From the NCBI GenBank assembly GCA_024742755.1, contig JANSXW010000030.1:1-52260 (forward strand): 52,260 nucleotides of DNA. Direction: 5' to 3'. The position numbers and the translations under genes are program-made. Below the pieces are notes generated by a model, which worked only from the letters and a program-made list of their open reading frames with translations, was not told where the DNA came from and did not search any database. Numbering within the stretch: the stretch's first letter is position 1; the number at the start of each line of letters is the position of its first letter. Origin of the DNA: a bacterium. Lineage in GTDB: Bacteria; Bacteroidota; Bacteroidia; Chitinophagales; Saprospiraceae. This document shows, piece by piece, positions 7,741-16,248 of the stretch.

Positions 7741-8802
7741 TCAACTAACTAATTCGCGGACAGCACCTTCCACTTCCAATAGCAAGTTGGCACCGTAGGC
7801 TTTCGCCGGGGTTTGGAATCCGGGCTTGGCTTGCCCGTTCAATACCCGCTCGACGATCATAATGCTGGTCAGGGCAGTGAGGGTATACCCTTCCGGCATA
7901 ACAGAGCGTGCGGTCCGGGTTTCGCCTTTGGCATTCGTTACCCGTCCCCAGACCAGGCTGCGGCCGTTTTTGCGCTGTTCGGCAGAGGGGCCGGCAGGGC
8001 CGCTTAGCACCCGCTTTCGGGCACGTGCTTTGACAAATGGCAGGCGCAGGAACCAGCCGAAATATTTCTGCAGTTTTACATACCGGTACGTTTTGGGGTG
8101 CACTGCAGTGTAAGTTTCAATATTTGGAATGCCAGAGGAATAGTAGGCCGTGGAGACGTCCCCCCATGGGATGGTCATCACGAAACGCTTAAAGTCATCG
8201 GCAAATTCCACCGTCATCGACTTGTGCCCAAGGGGGACCTTTATGATGTTGCCGTTTTGGCGAACGGCGCTGCTCTGCCCCAGATTTTCTGCCATCGTCA
8301 GCGCAGTGCCCCGGGAGAAGCGAGTGCCCTGAGAAGCAAACGCCAACTGCAGATGTGTGGCATCCGGCAGCTGTTCCTTGAGGAAAACCGCCATGCAATC
8401 AGTGGGTACCACGTCGAACCCAGTGCCGGGCATCATCATGATTTCCGCTCTTGCGGCCTTTTCGCCCAGAGCAGCGCCCGTTTCAAATACCGGGATTTCT
8501 CCGGTAATATCCAGGTAGTGGGTCCGGCTGCGCAGGCAGGCTTCCATCATGGGGCGTGCCGTATGGATAAACGGGCCGGCAGCGTGCAGGACAACACTGC
8601 AGCCTTCCAGCTGTTTCGCTATATTTTCGGCATCGTCCAGCGGGAAAATCCGGTATTCCAGCCCGAGTTCATTAGCCAGGGGTTGCACCTTGGATTCCGT
8701 CCGGCCTGCCAGAATAGGGGTTAAGCCGCGGTCTTTGGCGTGGCGCGCGATCAGGGCACCGGTATAGCCATTCGCACCGTAGATCATCCACTGTTGTTGC
8801 AT
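7741..8802 (-). CDS. Saccharopine dehydrogenase-like / trans-acting enoyl reductase-like protein
   Basis: 353 residues. The N-terminus is a Rossmann fold (MIYGANGYTGALIARHA, then LAGRTESKVQPLA and VVLHAAGPF), followed by HYLDITGE and GTGFDVVPTD, a pattern shared by saccharopine dehydrogenase-like oxidoreductases and the mycobacterial trans-acting enoyl reductase group. The C-terminal part (ARSVMPEGYTLTALTSI) matches the same group. The real substrate is unknown; in this family the name often does not reflect lysine metabolism. No transmembrane segment is obvious. The ATG at 8802 was preferred to a TTG one codon earlier. The gene is followed by the RibD-like reductase and preceded, 36 bases upstream, by the LuxE-like gene on the same strand, so the three may form an operon. 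Confidence 0.8.
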   Translation of the reverse strand: MQQQWMIYGANGYTGALIARHAKDRGLTPILAGRTESKVQPLANELGLEYRIFPLDDAENIAKQLEGCSVVLHAAGPFIHTARPMMEACLRSRTHYLDITGEIPVFETGAALGEKAARAEIMMMPGTGFDVVPTDCMAVFLKEQLPDATHLQLAFASQGTRFSRGTALTMAENLGQSSAVRQNGNIIKVPLGHKSMTVEFADDFKRFVMTIPWGDVSTAYYSSGIPNIETYTAVHPKTYRYVKLQKYFGWFLRLPFVKARARKRVLSGPAGPSAEQRKNGRSLVWGRVTNAKGETRTARSVMPEGYTLTALTSIMIVERVLNGQAKPGFQTPAKAYGANLLLEVEGAVRELVS

Positions 8803-8838
8803 CAATTGACTTTTTGTGAAGAGGCAAGATAGGGAATT

Positions 8839-9846
8839 CTATTTCAAATCTGCCACCATTAAGTTGCAGCCCCGCACATCGCTGGCATCGAGGCGGCCGA
8901 GGACTTCAAAGCTGCCATCTTCGTAAACGCGGCCGAGGTCATCCGTGGCGATGAAGCTGATGGTATCCAAATTGGCCAGGTCGATGATATTCAGGGCTCC
9001 GGTTCTGCCGGTGGCAGGCTGCGCGAAGGGGTCGGTGATTTCCCGGGTACGCACCTGCATCGTTGGGGCGGGCCGAAAAAGCCCGTTGCCGGTGGAGTAG
9101 GCCTGAGAGAGTAGTTCTGTCATGCCATATTCCGAGTGAATTTGTTCCACCTGAAAAGCCTGCCGAAGCTGAGCATGCAATTCTTCCCGGGTCAGCTCCC
9201 GGCGGCGGCCCTTCATGCCCCCGGTTTCCATGATGGTGATGCCGGACAAATCGGTGGGGTGTGCTTCTGCCAGGTCGAGCAGGGCGAAGCTTACGCCAAT
9301 TAATAAGGTCGGCTGCTGGCTATTTCGGCACTTTTGCAAAATCTGAAGCAGTTCATCGGTGTTATACAAGAAGAATCCACTGTCCGGATGCCCGGAATGG
9401 CGAATGAAATCTTCCACCATGAAAACCAGGGAGGAGCCACTGCGTTCTAGATAAGAAGGCAATAGCGCCAGCACACAGTAATTTTTGAGGCTGCCGTAGA
9501 AGGTTTCAAAGCCGCGGCGGGCACTTTGCTGGTAGAAAGCCTTGCTGCGCAGCAGGTGTTTGCTGGAAATGGCTCCGGTGGTGCCGCTGCTGCTGAAGAC
9601 CGCCTCTGATTGCCATTCCCCGGTTTGGATGGTGTGGTTTTTGAATAGCGAAATCGGCAGGAAGGGGATGTCAGAAAGGCGTTGCACCTGTCCCGGCGTT
9701 TGACCAAGCAGCTCCAGGTAGCGCTGGTAGAGTGGATTACACGCTGCCTGAGCCTTAAACACCTGTAGTGCTAAAGGTTCAAAGTCGGAGGCGGTAACGT
9801 GACTGATGCACTCTTTCAGCGCTGCATGTTTTTTTTTATAATTCAA
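8839..9846 (-). CDS. LuxE/PaaK-like acyl-protein synthetase (stand-alone)
   Basis: 335 residues, matching the LuxE family of acyl-protein synthetases, which activate a carboxylic acid as acyl-AMP. The phosphate-binding loop SSSGTTG is at 85-91, METGGMKG follows at ~205, and SEYGMTELLSQAY (~241) matches the adenylation A5 region. A short C-terminal portion with TDDLGRVYEDGSFEVLGRLD (~308-327) corresponds to the ATP-ribose contact region. LuxE normally works with the reductase LuxC and thioesterase LuxD; neither is nearby. Stand-alone LuxE-like proteins occur in Bacteroidota with unknown substrates. It diverges from the lipoprotein gene at 9864 with 17 bases between starts. Confidence 0.82.
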   Translation of the reverse strand: MNYKKKHAALKECISHVTASDFEPLALQVFKAQAACNPLYQRYLELLGQTPGQVQRLSDIPFLPISLFKNHTIQTGEWQSEAVFSSSGTTGAISSKHLLRSKAFYQQSARRGFETFYGSLKNYCVLALLPSYLERSGSSLVFMVEDFIRHSGHPDSGFFLYNTDELLQILQKCRNSQQPTLLIGVSFALLDLAEAHPTDLSGITIMETGGMKGRRRELTREELHAQLRQAFQVEQIHSEYGMTELLSQAYSTGNGLFRPAPTMQVRTREITDPFAQPATGRTGALNIIDLANLDTISFIATDDLGRVYEDGSFEVLGRLDASDVRGCNLMVADLK

Positions 9847-9863
9847 TAGTTAAAATTTTTCAA

Positions 9864-10367
9864 ATGAAAACGACTTCCCTGGTCCTGCTTCTAGCTTTAG
9901 GTTTCGCTGCATTCAGCTGTGTGCAACCACCGGACTACCCCGTAGAACCTGAACTTGAGTACATTGGTTTTAACAAACTTACCTTTCCTCAGGGAGGGGC
10001 CAATGCTCCTTTTGACACCCTTGTCCTTCGACTGGGCTTTACCGATGGCGACGGCGACCTGGGCAATGATGACTCTGCCATTGATATTTTCATAACAGAC
10101 AGCCGGACGCCCGACTTCCCGGAAATCCGAAAATTGCCGGTTATACCGGAAGAAGGCGTAGGCAACGGCATCTCAGGTGAAATCATTCTGCGTTTCCCCA
10201 ACCAGGTGTCACAGCTGTGCTGTCTGGTGGAGGGCGAACAGGGCTGCTCCGGCCCGATCCCGGGCGTACCTTCAGATACCTTCTCCTACCAGGTCCAAAT
10301 TCAGGACCGGGCAGGAAATTTAAGCAATGTCGTACAGACGGAGATGGTCACCCTAATCTGTAACTGA
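9864..10367 (+). CDS. Hypothetical lipoprotein with acidic DGDGD motif
   Basis: 167 residues with a lipoprotein signal (MKTTSLVLLLALGFAAFSC, Cys19). The mature part has one likely beta-sandwich-like domain containing GFTDGDGDLGNDDSAIDIF, an acidic run that could bind calcium, and a late TFSYQVQIQDRAGNLSN that looks like a strand pair of an Ig-like fold. A Cys-rich segment (QLCCLVEGEQGCSG) could form disulfides outside the cell. No named family recognised. Its last 15 bases overlap the end of hemF on the other strand. Function unknown. Confidence 0.72.
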   Translation: MKTTSLVLLLALGFAAFSCVQPPDYPVEPELEYIGFNKLTFPQGGANAPFDTLVLRLGFTDGDGDLGNDDSAIDIFITDSRTPDFPEIRKLPVIPEEGVGNGISGEIILRFPNQVSQLCCLVEGEQGCSGPIPGVPSDTFSYQVQIQDRAGNLSNVVQTEMVTLICN

Positions 10368-11261
10368 CAGCCAGTCGATATTCTTCTTTAGCAGGTCCAG
10401 CGTTTGCTGTTCCGGGCTGCCCGGTTCCGGTTGGTGGCTGTATTCCCAATGAGCTACCGGTGGCAGGCTCATGAGAATGGATTCGGTACGCCCATCCGTA
10501 TCGAGCCCGAATTTGGTGCCTTTGTCCCAGACCAGGTTGAACTCCACGTAACGCCCCCGGCGCAGGGCCTGCCAGCTCAGCTCCCGTTCTCCGTAAGGCT
10601 TATCCTGATTCCGCGCGATCAATTCACTGTAAGCAGGAGCAAAAATCTCCCCCACTTCTTTAACAAAGGCAAAGATAGCTTCCTTTGACAGCCCCTCGTT
10701 TTCCTCATTCAGGCGGTCAAAGAAAATGCCCCCTACGCCCCGGGTTTCTTTACGGTGCTTCAGGTAGAAATAGTCATCCGCCCACTTTTTAAACCGGGGG
10801 TAAAATTCAGGGTGATGCCGGTCGCACACTGCTTTCAGCTGTTCGTGGAAATACCGGGCATCCGGTTTATCAATATAGTGCGGGGTCAGGTCAATGCCTC
10901 CTCCAAACCAATACAGCCCGTTATCCATTTCAAAGTAACGGACATTCATGTGGATGATGGGCACCAATGGGCTGACCGGGTGCTGCACGATACTTACGCC
11001 GGTAGCCAGAAAGTGGCCCGGCTCAACCCCCAATGCACGGGTAATCCGTTCCGGCATCTCCCCGTGCACTGCAGAAAAGTTGACGCCCCCCTTGGCGATG
11101 CGTTTTCCCTGAAGGATGCGGGTGCGCCCACCGCCACCGCCGGGGCGTTCCCAGGCATCTTCCTGAAACTTCCCTCCGCCGTCTGCCGCTTCCAATTGCT
11201 GACAGATACGATCCTGCAGCGACTTGAAAAACGAAATGATTTCTTGTTTATCGGTATACAT
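10353..11261 (-). CDS. hemF: Oxygen-dependent coproporphyrinogen III oxidase
   Basis: 302 residues, the usual size of HemF, which uses O2 to decarboxylate two propionates of coproporphyrinogen III to vinyls in heme synthesis; a cytoplasmic dimer. Clear signature segments are RPGGGGGRTRIL, GVNFSAVHG, PIIHMNVRYFE, LYWFGGGIDLTPHY, ETRGVGGIFFD, RRGRYVEFNLVWDKGTKFGL and ESILMSLPP. The start at 11261 (MYTDKQEI) was chosen because the 26 residues upstream in frame are not family-like and would run into the neighbouring gene region. It is the only heme gene in the window. It diverges from the broken kinase at 11299 and converges on the lipoprotein gene with a 15-base overlap. Confidence 0.95.
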   Translation of the reverse strand: MYTDKQEIISFFKSLQDRICQQLEAADGGGKFQEDAWERPGGGGGRTRILQGKRIAKGGVNFSAVHGEMPERITRALGVEPGHFLATGVSIVQHPVSPLVPIIHMNVRYFEMDNGLYWFGGGIDLTPHYIDKPDARYFHEQLKAVCDRHHPEFYPRFKKWADDYFYLKHRKETRGVGGIFFDRLNEENEGLSKEAIFAFVKEVGEIFAPAYSELIARNQDKPYGERELSWQALRRGRYVEFNLVWDKGTKFGLDTDGRTESILMSLPPVAHWEYSHQPEPGSPEQQTLDLLKKNIDWLSVTD

Positions 11262-11298
11262 AATAGATTTTCGTATTTTGGAGGTATTAACCAAATAA

Positions 11299-12041
11299 TT
11301 GCACAAAATACATCCTTTGTTTAAGGCACACCTATTCATATTGTCAAGGCATTGTCAACGCCTGTTTTGGATTACCCCTTTGATCCTGATGACGGTGCCC
11401 GGTTTCAGCCAGTACGATGCGCCGCTTGACACATCAGCTTCACTACGCTGCTGGAGCGAAAGGAGGTACTTTGGGCAGACCACGAAGACGCCAGGGATTT
11501 TTTCAGCCATATCAAGCGCAGTGCCCGGCAGATGCATACCCTGATTCAGGATGTGCTGGCTTATGCACAGGTGCGCGGCGGACAGCGTGAAACGACTTTG
11601 ACAAGGGTTGACCTCAACGAGATCATGGCGCAGGTACAGGAGGCCCTGCAGCCACAACTCGAAGCTAAAAACGCCAGGCTATACACCGAAAACCTAACTT
11701 TTTTGAAAGGGACGCCCCACCACTTTTATGTCATCCTAAAAAACCTGGTCGAGAACGGGCTGAAGTACAACGAAAACGAATCGCCCATGATCATTGTACG
11801 CCAGGCACTGAAAACAGAGCAGCCCCGCTTGTTGGTCATCGATAATGGTATTGGCATACCAGATGAGTTCAAGCCCAAGGTTTTTGATATGTTCTACCGG
11901 TTGCACGGCCGGTCTCAGTACGAGGGGACCGGCCTTGGCCTGGCTATCGTTCAGCGGCTGGCCGGCAGTCTTGGTGCAACCATCGAAATTAGCGACCGCC
12001 CGGGCGGCGGCACCATTTTCTCTATTGAGTTTACGAATTGA
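11299..12041 (+). pseudogene. Broken sensor histidine kinase (lost phosphoacceptor segment, frameshifted)
   Basis: The first reading frame begins with a signal-peptide-like stretch (…LILMTVPGFSQ, from 11299) and runs to a stop near 11544. The kinase homology is in another frame, from about 11430: HISFTTLLERK, FFSHIKRSARQMHTLIQDVLAYAQVRGG, then N box VILKNLVENGLKYNENE, G1 DNGIGIP and G2 GTGLGLAI, ending at 12041. The paralogue at 13298 has RNINSFSMLLERR immediately after its phosphoacceptor SHDMKEPL; here homology begins at that point. Everything between signal peptide and that point (TPRs, membrane helix, phosphoacceptor) is missing and the join is out of frame. Translation from the internal ATG at 11532 would give only the end of the dimerisation helix and the ATPase domain. 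The 3' end overlaps the ArsC-like gene by 11 bases. A sequencing error could explain the frameshift but not the deletion. Confidence 0.75.
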
Positions 12042-12390
12042 TGCCAGCCTTTTGCGCAGCAGCGGCCACTACTTTTTTGCTGTTGCCGATGAATATTTCG
12101 TCTTCCACCACAACTACCGGCCGTTTAAGGAAGGTGTATTCTTCAAGGATCAGGCGCTTGTAGTCGGCTTCGCCCAGTTCCTGTTCGTGCAGCCCCATAG
12201 CCCGGTATTTGCGGGAACGACGGGTAAACAAGGCCTCATAGGAACCCGCCATATCATACATCTCCTGTAGGTGTGCTTCGGTTATTGGCTCAGTTTTGAT
12301 ATCTTGCAAGGCGAAGCCCTCTCCGCCATTCAGTTCACCGATGATGCGCTGACAGGTTTTGCAGGTAGACAAATGATAGATTTTCTTCAT
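12031..12390 (-). CDS. ArsC/Spx-family thioredoxin-fold protein
   Basis: 119 residues, typical of the ArsC-like family. It begins MKKIYHLSTCKTCQRI with a CxxC pair at Cys10 and Cys13, the redox or catalytic site, and continues LQDIKTEPITEAHLQEM, FTRRSRKYRAMGL and KRPVVVVEDEIFIGN, which fits the RPI-type region where a cis-proline follows. Members include glutaredoxin-dependent arsenate reductases and the transcription modulator Spx; which applies here is not clear. The arginine that marks true ArsC would need alignment. No arsenic genes are nearby. A TATCTTTG box sits 11-18 bases before the start. Confidence 0.85.
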   Translation of the reverse strand: MKKIYHLSTCKTCQRIIGELNGGEGFALQDIKTEPITEAHLQEMYDMAGSYEALFTRRSRKYRAMGLHEQELGEADYKRLILEEYTFLKRPVVVVEDEIFIGNSKKVVAAAAQKAGINS

Positions 12391-12400
12391 CTTTTTTTAG

Positions 12401-12408
12401 CAAAGATA
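12401..12408 (-). promoter_or_regulatory. -7 promoter element for the ArsC-like gene
   Basis: On the minus strand this reads TATCTTTG, an exact TAnnTTTG match, about 10 bases before the start codon at 12390, so the mRNA would have almost no leader. The -33 box is poor (ATTG at 12430-12427). Confidence 0.4.
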
Positions 12409-12412
12409 AACG

Positions 12413-13279
12413 ATGCAACGCATTTCCAATGCCGAACTCATCCTTAATGCCGACGGCAGCATTTACCATCTTAATCTCCGCCCGGAGGATATTGCCCCTA
12501 CCATCCTTACGGTGGGCAACCCCGGCCGGGTAGCCCGGGTCTCCAAATATTTCGACGAGGTGCGGGTGAGGAAGGAAAAACGGGAGTTCGTTTGTCATAC
12601 CGGCCGGATTGGGCAGACGGAGTTGTCGGTACTTTCCACGGGTATCGGCCCCGATAATATTGATATTGTCATTAACGAGCTTGACGCTCTGGTGAATATT
12701 GACTTCGAAACCCGGGCTCCAAAAGCCGGGCATACCGCCCTGAATATCATCCGGATCGGCACATCCGGCTCCCTGCGGGCAGACCTGCCGGTGGACAGTT
12801 TTGTGGCTTCAGCCTATGGCATCGGGCTGGACAACATGCTTTCCTTTTACCAGTACCAGCAAAACCTGGCAGAGGCGGAGCTGGAGGATGAACTCCGGGC
12901 TTTCCTCAAAGAAAAGATGGACCTGCCCTTTTATGTTTGCGCAGGCAGTAAGGCCCTGCTGGAAAAGGTTGGGCAAGGCATGCACCATGGCATCACGCTT
13001 ACAGCAGCTGGCTTTTACGGGCCTCAGGGGCGGCAGCTCCGGCTACAGCCCCGCTTCAATACCGAACGGATGGAGCAGCTCGGCCACTTTTACTTTGGCA
13101 AAACGCCCATCACGAACTTCGAAATGGAAACCGCTGCCATTTACGGGCTTTCCCGCATGCTGGGCCACCGGGCATTGTCCACCAACGTCATTTTGGCGAA
13201 CCGGCCGGCCGGGCAGTTCAGCCCTGACCCCCAAAAATCTGTGGAGCAACTGATTGAGCAGGTAATTTCAATGCTTTAA
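12413..13279 (+). CDS. Nucleoside phosphorylase (uridine phosphorylase-like)
   Basis: 288 residues of the PNP/UDP phosphorylase family, which cleaves nucleosides with phosphate to base and (deoxy)ribose-1-phosphate for salvage. Seen are the phosphate-binding TVGNPGRVARV, a second loop IIRIGTSGSLRADLPVDSFV, the ribose-site NFEMETAAIYGLSRMLGH with the conserved Met-Glu pair, and LSTGIGPDNIDIVINEL. The size and these motifs place it nearer uridine phosphorylase than trimeric purine nucleoside phosphorylase, but specificity cannot be fixed by eye. It diverges from the ArsC-like gene and is followed 18 bases later by the TPR kinase on the same strand. Confidence 0.87.
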   Translation: MQRISNAELILNADGSIYHLNLRPEDIAPTILTVGNPGRVARVSKYFDEVRVRKEKREFVCHTGRIGQTELSVLSTGIGPDNIDIVINELDALVNIDFETRAPKAGHTALNIIRIGTSGSLRADLPVDSFVASAYGIGLDNMLSFYQYQQNLAEAELEDELRAFLKEKMDLPFYVCAGSKALLEKVGQGMHHGITLTAAGFYGPQGRQLRLQPRFNTERMEQLGHFYFGKTPITNFEMETAAIYGLSRMLGHRALSTNVILANRPAGQFSPDPQKSVEQLIEQVISML

Positions 13280-13297
13280 TCCTTAATTTTCTCGAGT

Positions 13298-15436
13298 ATG
13301 CACACCCATAAAATCAAAATCAGAACAGTAAAAATCGCCATTCTCCTTTGTTGCCTTGTACCACTATACGGACAAACAGAGCATAATTATGGCCGTACGC
13401 AACCTATTCCTCATTTAAGGCAGCAACTAAATAAAGCGCCGAATGATTCCATCAAAGCTTATCTCTACAATGAACTGAGCTGGGCTTTTCATATGCGCGA
13501 CATAGATTCTACAGCTTTCTATGCTCAAACGGCATTGGAGACAGCCCGGAAAAGCAGCTATGCTGCTGCGGAGGCAAGAGCTCTGAATCTTCAGGCTGTC
13601 GTATCCTATATTTTGCAGCGGCCGACTGAGGCCTTTACCCTAAACCGTAAAGCATTGAAAATAGCGGAATCCATTCAAGATTCCTTCCTTATTTCAGCTG
13701 CCTGTAATGATATTTCCAGTTATTACACTTATAACTCAGGAGCGGATAGTGCCTTATATTATCTCCAAAAAAGCCTGGCTCACCTCACTCCTGAAGACAC
13801 CATGGCCTTGAGTTATGTTTGGTATAATATTTCTGTTCTTCAGGAGGAGCTTGGCAACGATGAGCTGGCAGTTGATTATCTGGAAAAAGCCATTGCAATC
13901 GGCAAGCAAAGCCAGGACCCCACTGTCAAAATCAATACAGCCATTTACGAAGCCTTATGGCATGCTTTCAAAGGCAATACAGAAAGGGCTGTTGATAAGC
14001 TCCAACAAGCCTTGGGTTATGCAATAAATAGCGAAGATGAATACCAGCAGTTATTAATCAACAACTACCTGGCCTACCTAAAAAAAACACAGGGAAGGTT
14101 AGAAGAAGCCGGCCTGATTTACAAGGAAGTACTTAATGCATCCTGGTCCAGGCAGTACCACAGGCTCTACAACAACATACTGACAGATTACGTTGATTTC
14201 CTCCTGAATAATCAGGAATACGACAAAATTCTAAATATAGCTCAGCAAAGACGGAGTGATTTTCAAAATCTGGAGCTGAAGCATCGAATATCAGTTTATA
14301 ATGCCACTGCCAAAGCCTTCATGCACAAACAGCAATACAGAAAAGCTGCGCTGCTTAAGGATACCATACTGATGTATAAGGACAGCTTACTGAACCTGGA
14401 CAAACAGCGGACCTTTACCGACCTTGAATACAAATATCAACTGGAAAGCGAGGTAAGGGAAAATAAGCTGCTCAAATTAGAGCAGGAAGCGACAAAGCTT
14501 GAAATGGCCCGGAAGAATGGCTGGCTGACTGCCGGGGGAGCATTCCTTGCGTTTGTCCTAAGCTTTTTGTTTGCGCTGTCTGTTTTTTATCGTCAGAAAA
14601 AACGAAGCAACAAAGAACTCAGCAGGCTCGTTGCCCTGCAAACGCACGAACTCAGAATGGCAAACAGGGAGCTCAGGAAATCCAATGATGCGTTGGAAAA
14701 GAGCAATGAAGAACTGGAACGCTTCGCCTACATCACTTCCCACGATATGAAGGAGCCCCTGCGCAATATCAACAGTTTTTCCATGCTGCTTGAGCGCCGC
14801 TTACATGCTATAGAAGTAAAAGATACTCCTGCACTGGAGTTCCTCGACTTTATCAAGCGTGGCACGCTCCAGATGCATAACCTGATAGAGGACGTCCTTT
14901 TTTACACCAAGGTTCGGCAAGGGTACGAATCGCTATATACTCCGACTGATTTTAAAGCACTGCTGGCTCAGATAAAGGAACAACTCGCCCCGCTCATTGC
15001 CGAAAAAAAAGCCGTTGTGGAAGCACATGCCCTTACAACTTGCGCGGCGCCTGCTTCTATCTTAAGTATTGTCTTGAAAAACCTTATCGAAAACGGCCTG
15101 AAATACAACGAATCAGAGCTGCCCAGAATTATTGTGCGGCAGGGAGAAGAAGCTGACCAATGGTGGATTAGCCTGGAGGATAATGGCATTGGTATTGCGC
15201 CAGCGTTTCAAGACAAGGTCTTCAATATGTTTTACAGACTGCACGACCGTAGTGCCTACCAGGGAACAGGCCTAGGGCTGGCAATTGTTAAGCGCCTTAT
15301 AGAGGGGGCGCATGGGACCATTGTACTGGAAAGCCAGGTCGGCCAAGGCAGTATTTTCAGAGTCTACTGGCCTAAGGAAGCGCCTGTGGCTCTGTCTGAT
15401 CGCTCGGAAAATCGCAAACCAGGCATACCTGTTTGA
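13298..15436 (+). CDS. TPR-containing membrane sensor histidine kinase
   Basis: 712 residues. A signal peptide (residues ~1-26, ending LVPLYGQ) precedes a long helical sensor of tetratricopeptide-like repeats (~45-395; for example LALNLQAVV-type and ELGNDELAVDYLEKAIAIG). One transmembrane helix lies at ~407-431, then a coiled coil, HisKA with His482 in SHDMKEPL, and an ATPase domain with N box KNLIENGLKYNE, G1 DNGIG from Asp628 and G2 GTGLGLAIV. The sensor is therefore periplasmic and the kinase cytoplasmic. No response regulator is adjacent. Two related but truncated kinases flank it (11299-12041 and 15471-16241); this is the only intact copy of the three. Start 13298 gives a normal signal peptide. 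Confidence 0.92.
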   Translation: MHTHKIKIRTVKIAILLCCLVPLYGQTEHNYGRTQPIPHLRQQLNKAPNDSIKAYLYNELSWAFHMRDIDSTAFYAQTALETARKSSYAAAEARALNLQAVVSYILQRPTEAFTLNRKALKIAESIQDSFLISAACNDISSYYTYNSGADSALYYLQKSLAHLTPEDTMALSYVWYNISVLQEELGNDELAVDYLEKAIAIGKQSQDPTVKINTAIYEALWHAFKGNTERAVDKLQQALGYAINSEDEYQQLLINNYLAYLKKTQGRLEEAGLIYKEVLNASWSRQYHRLYNNILTDYVDFLLNNQEYDKILNIAQQRRSDFQNLELKHRISVYNATAKAFMHKQQYRKAALLKDTILMYKDSLLNLDKQRTFTDLEYKYQLESEVRENKLLKLEQEATKLEMARKNGWLTAGGAFLAFVLSFLFALSVFYRQKKRSNKELSRLVALQTHELRMANRELRKSNDALEKSNEELERFAYITSHDMKEPLRNINSFSMLLERRLHAIEVKDTPALEFLDFIKRGTLQMHNLIEDVLFYTKVRQGYESLYTPTDFKALLAQIKEQLAPLIAEKKAVVEAHALTTCAAPASILSIVLKNLIENGLKYNESELPRIIVRQGEEADQWWISLEDNGIGIAPAFQDKVFNMFYRLHDRSAYQGTGLGLAIVKRLIEGAHGTIVLESQVGQGSIFRVYWPKEAPVALSDRSENRKPGIPV

Positions 15437-15470
15437 CTTCTAGTTGATTAGTATTTTGTACCTTAATGCC

Positions 15471-16241
15471 ATGAGAAGACAAATATGCACCCGTCTTATG
15501 CTATGCACAGTCATAGCCTTTACCCTCCTGCCGAGGCATCAACGGGCTACTGCATGCACGAAAGCTGAGTATCGCTTCGCCCCCCTGCCCCAATTAAGCC
15601 CGGCAGGCATGCCTGCTCAGGAATCAGCCACCCCGCGTCCCCGGAATGCATTAGCGCAACTGCAACAACGCTTTACGCAGGAGCAATATACAAAGGAGTA
15701 CTACAATTATATGGCAAAAGGCATCCATCAAATGGAAACCCTCATTGAGGGCATTCAGGCTTTTGCCGGCGCCCACAACACAACCCTGAGCTACCAATCG
15801 ACCAATCTGCAGGAGCTAATAGAAAACCTCCAAAAGGAAATAGCCCTGGACTTCCCTGATAAAACGGTACGGCTGGAATACCTCAGTCCTATGCCTTTCG
15901 TTGCTTTGCCTCAAGAGATTACCGACTCTATCCTACGGCAACTTATTACCAATGCCATTTACTTCACACCAGAGAAACAAGTCACTATAAAGGTAGGATA
16001 CCGCAGAGCCGGACAGCAGCATCATATCCAAATCTCTGACCATGGAATGGGCATTCCGTCAGAGTTTCACGAACGAATATTTGATCTGTTCTACCGCTTA
16101 CAGGACCGTGAACAAAGCAAAAACCCTGGATTAGGATTAGCGCTTTCACAAAAACTCGCTCAGCAAATAAACGGGGCGCTCCACGTGAAGAGCGCCCCGG
16201 GCAAGGGCAGTACGTTTACCCTTAGTATTCCTGTTCAATAA
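15471..16241 (+). CDS. Truncated histidine-kinase-like protein lacking the phosphoacceptor
   Basis: 256 residues starting with a signal-peptide-like segment (MRRQICTRLMLCTVIAFTLL) and about 40 low-complexity residues. It then joins directly to RNALAQLQQRF, the equivalent of RNINSFSMLLERR in the TPR kinase next door, just past where the phosphoacceptor histidine should be. The second HisKA helix (GIHQMETLIEGIQAF) and ATPase domain remain, with N box RQLITNAIYF, a variant G1 (DHGMG) and a variant G2 (NPGLGLALS). It has no His to phosphorylate and no membrane helix other than the signal, so it may be a decaying relic or an ATP-binding decoy. Frame and stop are intact. The ATG at 15471 was chosen because a TATTTTG box and short leader precede it. 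It lies 34 bases after the intact kinase. Confidence 0.7.
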   Translation: MRRQICTRLMLCTVIAFTLLPRHQRATACTKAEYRFAPLPQLSPAGMPAQESATPRPRNALAQLQQRFTQEQYTKEYYNYMAKGIHQMETLIEGIQAFAGAHNTTLSYQSTNLQELIENLQKEIALDFPDKTVRLEYLSPMPFVALPQEITDSILRQLITNAIYFTPEKQVTIKVGYRRAGQQHHIQISDHGMGIPSEFHERIFDLFYRLQDREQSKNPGLGLALSQKLAQQINGALHVKSAPGKGSTFTLSIPVQ

Positions 16242-16248
16242 CCATTAT

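Noticed and set aside
11299..12041. Explaining the broken kinase as a sequencing frameshift alone
   Set aside because: One base change would restore the frame but not the missing TPR, membrane and phosphoacceptor segments.
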